64,000 nt of DNA from Aeromicrobium phragmitis (GTDB lineage: Bacteria; Actinomycetota; Actinomycetes; Propionibacteriales; Nocardioidaceae). Of this stretch, positions 58,598 through 64,000 are shown in pieces; the stretch's first letter is position 1; each line of letters begins with the position of its first letter. The position numbers and the translations under genes were made by a program. The stretch is from the NCBI RefSeq assembly GCF_003674095.1, contig NZ_RDBF01000003.1:186001-250000 (forward strand), read 5' to 3'. The notes beneath the pieces are model-generated. The model saw only the letters and a program-made list of their open reading frames with translations. It did not search any database and was not told where the DNA came from.

Positions 58598-60286
58598 GTG
58601 ATCGCAGCAGACTCGACGTTCCGTCTGGACGCGAACGTCGTCGACTACCTCATCGTGGTGGCGTACTTCGCGGTGGTCCTCGGCATCGGCCTCCTGGCGC
58701 GGCGGCAAGTCTCGTCCAGCATCGACTTCTTCCTCTCCGGCCGGTCCCTTCCCGCCTGGGTCACGGGCCTGGCCTTCGTCGCCGCGAACCTGGGTGCCGT
58801 CGAGATCATGGGGATGTCGGCCAACGGCGCCCAGTACGGCATGGCGACGGCGCACTACTTCTGGGTGGGTGCCGTGCCGGCGATGTTGTTCCTCGGCGTC
58901 GTGATGATGCCGTTCTACTACGGCTCGGGCGTGCGCAGCGTCCCCGAGTTCATGCGCAAGCGGTTCGGTACCGGCGCCCATCTCGTCAACGCGGTGAGCT
59001 TCGCCATCGCCCAGTTGCTGATCGCCGGCATCAATCTCTTCCTGCTCGCGACCATCGTCAACCGTCTGCTCGGCTGGCCGCTGTGGGTCTCGCTCGTCGT
59101 GGCCGCGATCATCGTGCTCAGTTACACGGCCTTGGGGGGACTGTCGGCGGCGATCTACAACGAGGTGCTGCAGTTCTTCGTCATCGTCGCGGCGCTCGTC
59201 CCGCTCACCACGATCGCCTTGCACAAGGTGGGCGGCTGGGACGGCCTCCGCGAGCGCATCCAACCCGGCCCGGAGCAACTCAGCTCGTGGCCCGGCACCG
59301 ATCTCACGGGCATCGACAATCCGTTCTGGTCGGTCGTCGGCATCGTCTTCGGGCTCGGCTTCGTGCTGTCGTTCGGCTACTGGACGACGAACTTCGTCGA
59401 GGTCCAGCGAGCCATGGCGGCCGACTCGATCTCGGCCGCGCGGCGCACTCCGATCATCGGCGCGTTCCCGAAGATGTTCATCCCGTTCGTCGTCATCATC
59501 CCCGGCATGATCGCGGCGATCATCGTGCCCGAGCTGGCGGCTCTCAAGGGTGGTGACGCGGTCGAGGGAGTCACGTACAACGACGCGATCCTGCTGCTGA
59601 TGCGCGACCTGCTGCCCAACGGTATGCTCGGCATCGCGATCGCCGGACTCCTCGCATCGTTCATGGCGGGTATGGCCGCCAACATCTCCGCCTTCAACAC
59701 CGTCTTCAGCTACGACCTGTGGCAGCAGTATGTGGTCAAGGACCGCGAGGACGACTACTACACGCTGGTCGGGCGTCTCGCGACCGTCGCCGCCACCGTG
59801 ATCGCGATCGGAACGGCCTTCATCGCCTCGAACTACAGCAACCTCATGGACTACCTCCAGACGTTGTTCGGGTTCTTCAACGCCCCGTTGTTCGCCACCT
59901 TCATCCTCGGCATGTTCTGGAAGCGCATGACGCCCACGGCGGGCTGGACCGGTCTGGTCTCCGGCACGCTGGCGGCGGTCGCCGTGGCCGTCCTCAGCCA
60001 GGACGCGCTCGGCGGGCTGAGCCTCGGTGTGCTCCCGTTCAGCGGTCAGGGCGCGAGCTTCGCCGCGGCCGGTGCCGCCTTCGTGGTCGATATCGCGGTG
60101 AGCGTCGCCGTCACCACCGTCACGGTGCCGAAGCCTGAGAAGCAGCTCGTCGGCCTGGTGTACTCGCTGACGCCGAAGGAGTCGCTGACCGACCCCGACC
60201 AGTCGACGATGCCGTGGTACCAGTCACCGACCAAGCTGGCCGGCATCGCGCTGGTCATCGTCGTCATCTTCAACGTGATCTTCTAG
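58598..60286 (+). CDS. Sodium:solute symporter family protein (SSS)
   Basis: A 562-residue transporter with about 14 membrane helices and a LeuT-type SSS fold. Features include SSSIDFFLSGRSLPAWVTGLAFVAANLGAVEIMGMSANGAQYG near the first broken helix, the family segment GYWTTNFVEVQRAMAADS and FMAGMAANISAFNTVFSYDLW. The pattern resembles the sugar or inositol branch (SGLT-like) more than proline carriers. GTG 58598 lies 14 bases after TAGCGT (58584-58589). A small membrane protein gene follows after 9 bases. Substrate undetermined. Confidence 0.88.
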   Translation: MIAADSTFRLDANVVDYLIVVAYFAVVLGIGLLARRQVSSSIDFFLSGRSLPAWVTGLAFVAANLGAVEIMGMSANGAQYGMATAHYFWVGAVPAMLFLGVVMMPFYYGSGVRSVPEFMRKRFGTGAHLVNAVSFAIAQLLIAGINLFLLATIVNRLLGWPLWVSLVVAAIIVLSYTALGGLSAAIYNEVLQFFVIVAALVPLTTIALHKVGGWDGLRERIQPGPEQLSSWPGTDLTGIDNPFWSVVGIVFGLGFVLSFGYWTTNFVEVQRAMAADSISAARRTPIIGAFPKMFIPFVVIIPGMIAAIIVPELAALKGGDAVEGVTYNDAILLLMRDLLPNGMLGIAIAGLLASFMAGMAANISAFNTVFSYDLWQQYVVKDREDDYYTLVGRLATVAATVIAIGTAFIASNYSNLMDYLQTLFGFFNAPLFATFILGMFWKRMTPTAGWTGLVSGTLAAVAVAVLSQDALGGLSLGVLPFSGQGASFAAAGAAFVVDIAVSVAVTTVTVPKPEKQLVGLVYSLTPKESLTDPDQSTMPWYQSPTKLAGIALVIVVIFNVIF

Positions 60287-60295
60287 GACCCCATC

Positions 60296-60538
60296 ATGAG
60301 CGAACCGACCACCAAGAAGACCGCCGGCGCCTTCGACATCCGCTACATCATCGGCGGTCTGCTCGGCTTCTACGGCGTCGTCCTCGTCGTCGTCGGCCTG
60401 TTCTTCACGTCCGAGGAGGATCTCGCGAAGGGCGACGGCTTCCACGTGAACCTGTGGACGGGCATCGCCCTGCTCGTGACGGCCGCGATCTTCGGGGCGT
60501 GGGCGCGCTGGCGACCCATCATCGTCGAGGACTCATGA
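60296..60538 (+). CDS. Small two-helix membrane protein linked to the symporter
   Basis: An 80-residue protein with two membrane helices (about residues 17-38 and 52-70) joined by a hydrophilic loop (TSEEDLAKGDGFHVNLW). It follows the symporter by 9 bases and is likely co-transcribed. It resembles, in size and placement, the small accessory proteins that stand next to some solute:sodium symporters; no catalytic motif is seen. Family not recognised. Confidence 0.7.
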   Translation: MSEPTTKKTAGAFDIRYIIGGLLGFYGVVLVVVGLFFTSEEDLAKGDGFHVNLWTGIALLVTAAIFGAWARWRPIIVEDS

Positions 60539-60593
60539 GGCCGAAGCTCGTCCTGTCTCCAGGTGGACGCAGCGCGCTGGCTAGCATTGACCG

Positions 60594-63446
60594 GTGACCA
60601 CGTCCCCGCAGCACTCCGCGCCCATGACCGAATCCGGCCACCGCTACACCAGCGCGCTCGCCGAGCGGATCGAGTTGCGCTGGCAGGACCGCTGGGAGGC
60701 CGAGGGAACGTTCGACGCGCCCAACCCCGTCGGCGACCTCGCCGCGGACGACGCGAGCCCGCGAGTCGACGGCGCCAAATACTTCATCATGGACATGTTC
60801 CCGTACCCCTCGGGGGCCGGTCTGCACGTCGGTCACCCGCTGGGATACATCGCGACCGACGTCGTCGGACGCTATCGACGCATGCGAGGCGACAACGTCC
60901 TGCACGCCCTCGGGTACGACGCGTTCGGCCTTCCGGCTGAGCTGTACGCGGTGCAGACCGGCCGCCATCCGCGTGAGACGACGCTGGAGAACATCGCCAA
61001 CATGCGTCGCCAGCTGCGCCGCCTGGGTCTGGGGCACGACCCGCGCCGGTCGTTCGCGACGATCGATCCGGACTTCGTCCGCTGGACGCAGTGGATCTTC
61101 CTGCAGATCTTCAACGCCTGGTACGACGAGGATCTCGACCGCGCCCGGCCGATCTCCGAGCTGATCGCCGAGTTCGAGAACGGCGCGCGCGACGTCCCTG
61201 GTGGCGCCGTGTGGGCCGACCTCTCGACCAAGGAACGTGCCGATGTCATCGACGGCTACCGCCTGGCCTATCTGAGCGAGGCGCCGGTCAACTGGGCGCC
61301 CGGTCTGGGCACGGTGCTGGCCAACGAAGAGGTCACCGCCGACGGCCGCAGCGAGCGCGGCAACTTCCCGGTGTTCCGGCGCAGCCTCAAGCAGTGGCAG
61401 ATGCGCATCACGGCCTACGCCGATCGGCTGCTGGACGATCTCGACCGCGTGGACTGGCCCGAACCCGTCAAGCTCATGCAGCGCAACTGGATCGGCCGCT
61501 CGCACGGAGCGCACGTTCAGTTCGAGGTCCCGGGAATCGATGAGCCGATCGTCGTCTTCACGACCCGTCCCGACACCCTGTTCGGCGCGAGCTACATGGT
61601 GCTGGCGCCCGAGCACGACCTCGTCGAGGCGCTGACCACGGAGGTCTGGCCCGAGGGCACGGACGCCCGCTGGACCGGCGGAGCGGCGACACCGGCCGAG
61701 GCGATCGCCGACTACCGGACGGCGGCCGCGGCCAAGTCCGACGTCGAGCGTCAGGAGAACAAGGAGAAGACCGGCGTCTTCACCGGTTCGTTCGCGATCA
61801 ATCCGGTCAACGGGGAGCGCATTCCCGTGTTCGTCGCCGACTACGTCCTGATGGGCTACGGCACCGGAGCGATCATGGCCGTGCCCGGTCACGACGAGCG
61901 CGACTTCGAGTTCGCCGAGTCGTTCGGCCTGCCCACCCCGCGCGTCGTGCAGGGCGAAGGCGAGGACACGCTCCCGTTCACCGGTGACGGCGTCGCGGTG
62001 AACTCCGCGAACGACGAGGTCAGCCTCGATGGCCTCACCGTCGCCGACGCCAAGTCGCGCATCATCGCCTGGCTGGAGGAGAAGGGCCAGGGTGAGGGCA
62101 CCACGACCTACCGTCTGCGCGACTGGCTGTTCAGCCGCCAGCGCTACTGGGGTGAGCCCTTCCCGATCGTCTACGACGAAAACGACGTGCCGATCGCGCT
62201 GCCCGAGAGCATGCTGCCGGTCGACCTTCCCGACGTTCCCGACTACTCGCCGCGTACCTACGCGCCCGACGACGCCGAAAGCGAGCCGGAGCCGCCGCTG
62301 GCGCGCGTGCACGACTGGGTCGAGGTCGAGCTCGACCTCGGCGACGGCCCGAAGACCTATCGGCGCGAGACCAACACGATGCCCAACTGGGCGGGCTCGA
62401 GCTGGTACGAACTGCGGTACACCGATCCGCACAACCCCGATCGGCTCACCGACCCGGTCAACGAGGAGTACTGGCTCGGTCCGCGCACGCCGGGTGCGAC
62501 CGGCGGCGTGGATCTCTATGTCGGCGGCGTGGAGCATGCCGTCCTCCACCTGCTGTACGCCCGGTTCTGGCACAAGGTGCTGCACGACCTGGGACACATC
62601 AGCAGCGAGGAGCCGTTCCACCGGCTGTTCAACCAGGGCTACATCCAGGCCTACGCCTACACCGATGCGCGTGGCACGTATGTACCCGCCGATGAGGTGA
62701 CGGAGGCTGAGGACGGCACGTACTGGTACAACGGCGAACGCGTTGAGCGCGAGTACGGCAAGATGGGCAAGTCGCTCAAGAACGTCGTCACCCCTGACGA
62801 GATGTACGAGGCCTACGGCGCCGACACCTTCCGCGTGTACGAGATGAGCATGGGCCCGCTCGACGTGTCCCGGCCGTGGGAGACGCGCGCGGTCGTGGGC
62901 TCGCAGCGGTTCTTGCAGCGCGTGTGGCGCCTCGTGGTGGACGAGGAGACCGGAGGCGTCAAGGTCACCGACGACGCGCTGGCGCCGGCGACGTTGGGCG
63001 TGCTGCATCGCACCATCGACGGCGTGCGCGGCGACATGGAGGAGTTGCGGTTCAACACCGCGATCGCCAAGCTCATCGAGTTGACGAATCATCTGACCAA
63101 GGAATCGGTCACCGGGCGCGCGGCGATCGAGCCGCTCGTGCAGATGCTCGCGCCGTTCGCGCCGCACCTCGCCGAGGAGCTGTGGGAGCGGCTCGGGCAC
63201 GCGGAGACGATCACCTATACGCCGTATCCGGAGGCCGATCCGCAGTACCTGGTGGCCGCGCAGGTGACCTGCGTCGTGCAGGTGCAGGGCAAGGTCCGCG
63301 GCAAGCTCCAGGTGAGCCCGGACGTGTCGGACGACGAGCTGACCGCGCTGGCGCTCGCCGAGCCGAACGTCGTGCGCACGATCGACGGACGCGAGATCCG
63401 CAAGGTCATCGTGCGGGCGCCCAAGCTCGTCAACGTCGTCGTCTGA
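60594..63446 (+). CDS. leuS: Leucyl-tRNA synthetase
   Basis: A 950-residue class Ia synthetase charging tRNA-Leu, with an editing domain. HIGH appears as [17 protein letters not shown] and KMSKS as [10 protein letters not shown]. The CP1 editing domain has the conserved [20 protein letters not shown], the specificity threonines TTRP and the [15 protein letters not shown] motif. The zinc-domain region is reduced, and the C-terminal domain ends with [21 protein letters not shown] 60594 lies 12 bases after the start of TAGCAT (60582-60587): leaderless. Length is typical of actinobacteria. Confidence 0.97.
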   Translation: MTTSPQHSAPMTESGHRYTSALAERIELRWQDRWEAEGTFDAPNPVGDLAADDASPRVDGAKYFIMDMFPYPSGAGLHVGHPLGYIATDVVGRYRRMRGDNVLHALGYDAFGLPAELYAVQTGRHPRETTLENIANMRRQLRRLGLGHDPRRSFATIDPDFVRWTQWIFLQIFNAWYDEDLDRARPISELIAEFENGARDVPGGAVWADLSTKERADVIDGYRLAYLSEAPVNWAPGLGTVLANEEVTADGRSERGNFPVFRRSLKQWQMRITAYADRLLDDLDRVDWPEPVKLMQRNWIGRSHGAHVQFEVPGIDEPIVVFTTRPDTLFGASYMVLAPEHDLVEALTTEVWPEGTDARWTGGAATPAEAIADYRTAAAAKSDVERQENKEKTGVFTGSFAINPVNGERIPVFVADYVLMGYGTGAIMAVPGHDERDFEFAESFGLPTPRVVQGEGEDTLPFTGDGVAVNSANDEVSLDGLTVADAKSRIIAWLEEKGQGEGTTTYRLRDWLFSRQRYWGEPFPIVYDENDVPIALPESMLPVDLPDVPDYSPRTYAPDDAESEPEPPLARVHDWVEVELDLGDGPKTYRRETNTMPNWAGSSWYELRYTDPHNPDRLTDPVNEEYWLGPRTPGATGGVDLYVGGVEHAVLHLLYARFWHKVLHDLGHISSEEPFHRLFNQGYIQAYAYTDARGTYVPADEVTEAEDGTYWYNGERVEREYGKMGKSLKNVVTPDEMYEAYGADTFRVYEMSMGPLDVSRPWETRAVVGSQRFLQRVWRLVVDEETGGVKVTDDALAPATLGVLHRTIDGVRGDMEELRFNTAIAKLIELTNHLTKESVTGRAAIEPLVQMLAPFAPHLAEELWERLGHAETITYTPYPEADPQYLVAAQVTCVVQVQGKVRGKLQVSPDVSDDELTALALAEPNVVRTIDGREIRKVIVRAPKLVNVVV

Positions 63447-63497
63447 CTCCGCCCCGGACACCGCGCCGGCGGGGAGGCGGGTGGATAAGGTGACGCC

Positions 63498-64000
63498 ATG
63501 ACCGTTGCGATCGTCACGGACTCGACGGCGTCGCTCGATCCCGGCGACGCGCGCCGCGAGAAGATCGCCGTCGTGCCGACGACCGTCGTCGTCGGTTCCC
63601 AGGTCTTCACCGAAGGCGTCGACATCTCGGCCGACCGGATCGCCGAGGCGCTCACCGCGAAGGTCAAGGTCAGCACCTCGCGCCCGTCGCCGGAGACGTT
63701 CTCGGCGGTCTACGCGGGTCTGGTCGCCGACGGGGCCACTGAGATCGTCTCGGTCCATCTCAGCTCCAAGGTCTCCGGAACGATCGATTCGGCGAGGATC
63801 GCGGCCGCGCGCTGCCCCGTGCCGGTCCACTTCGTCGACACCCGCCAGGTCGGCATCGCCACGGGGTTCGCGGCCGCGGCTGCGGCGCGCCTGCGCGATC
63901 TGGGCGCGTCGAGCGCGGAGATCGTCGCGGCGGCTCGCGAGGCGGGGGAGCGGTCGACCGTGCTGCTGTACGTCGACACCCTCGAGTACCTGAAGCGGGG
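63498..64000 (+). CDS. DegV family protein (3' end outside window)
   Basis: The frame from ATG 63498 stays open to the window end, giving 167 residues of a protein that is usually about 280. It starts VAIVTDSTASLD and continues KIAVVPTTVVVGSQVFTEGVDI, VSTSRPSPETFSAVY, VSVHLSSKVSGTIDSARIAA and FVDTRQVGIATGF, the DegV fatty-acid-binding pattern (FakB-like). DegV/FakB proteins present fatty acids to the kinase FakA; a fakA-like gene is not in view. TAAGGT (63486-63491) lies 12 bases upstream: leaderless. Confidence 0.92.
   Translation, partial: MTVAIVTDSTASLDPGDARREKIAVVPTTVVVGSQVFTEGVDISADRIAEALTAKVKVSTSRPSPETFSAVYAGLVADGATEIVSVHLSSKVSGTIDSARIAAARCPVPVHFVDTRQVGIATGFAAAAAARLRDLGASSAEIVAAAREAGERSTVLLYVDTLEYLKR

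Noticed and set aside
60519-63830. A 1103-codon open frame on the minus strand opposite leuS and degV
   Set aside because: Same reason: antisense shadow of leuS with no domain content.

Overview
The window is a 64 kb piece of an actinobacterial chromosome: very GC-rich, coding-dense, with many GTG/TTG starts and many genes that begin 12-14 bases after a TANNNT -10 box, as expected for leaderless transcripts. The gene order galU-moeA-rimJ-membrane protein, pmt/rsmI, metG-tatD-rpfB-ksgA-ispE, glmU-prs, rplY-pth-mfd-mazG-eno-ftsB-DUF501 matches the Rv0993-Rv1025 segment of Mycobacterium tuberculosis in outline, and guaB3 followed by a ChoD-like GMC oxidoreductase recalls Rv3410c-Rv3409c. The lack of mycobacterial lineage-specific genes and the GTCGAGTAG-type intergenic palindrome suggest a Nocardioidaceae-like organism (for example Aeromicrobium). 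That placement is inference.

Layout. 0-5 kb: 3' end of guaB3, a broken GNAT gene beside palindromic repeats, and a two-gene operon (GabD2-type succinate-semialdehyde dehydrogenase plus GMC oxidoreductase) behind a perfect AT-rich operator. 5-11 kb: a RipA-like NlpC/P60 hydrolase; 5-formyl-THF cyclo-ligase and UTP-glucose-1-phosphate uridylyltransferase firing divergently from one shared -10 box; then the moeA-rimJ-membrane-protein cluster that corresponds to the Glp/GlpR (SepX) cell-division locus. 11-17 kb: tRNA-Ala, an atypical gene with a HEPN-like RNx3H motif, protein O-mannosyltransferase, rsmI, and a YhgE/Pip membrane protein with a degenerate ABC ATPase. 17-37 kb: housekeeping genes for translation, ribosome maturation, isoprenoids, nucleotide sugars, PRPP, transcription-coupled repair, glycolysis and division. 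37-40 kb: synteny breaks into tandem repeats and a gene remnant, followed by an M13 metallopeptidase and a siderophore-interacting reductase.

40.5-56.4 kb is a cell-envelope glycan locus: an IspD/TarI-type cytidylyltransferase, a Wzm/Wzt ABC exporter, two GT-C membrane glycosyltransferases, two polyprenyl-phosphate-type GT2 enzymes, a GtrA-type flippase, an AglD/UPF0104-type membrane protein, a GT4, an epimerase, and the complete galactofuranose set glf, glfT2 and glfT1. By family, these could make UDP-Galf, build a lipid-linked galactan, export it through Wzm/Wzt and decorate it outside the membrane with polyprenyl-linked sugars. The 43-47 kb part looks less GC-rich than the rest.

56.5-64 kb: a TrkH/TrkA potassium uptake pair, a sodium:solute symporter with a small membrane partner, leuS, and the 5' part of a DegV-family gene cut by the window end. 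The most interesting items are the glycan locus, the shared bidirectional -10 element, the uniform leaderless start architecture, the HEPN-like gene, and two matching four-half-site palindromic elements.
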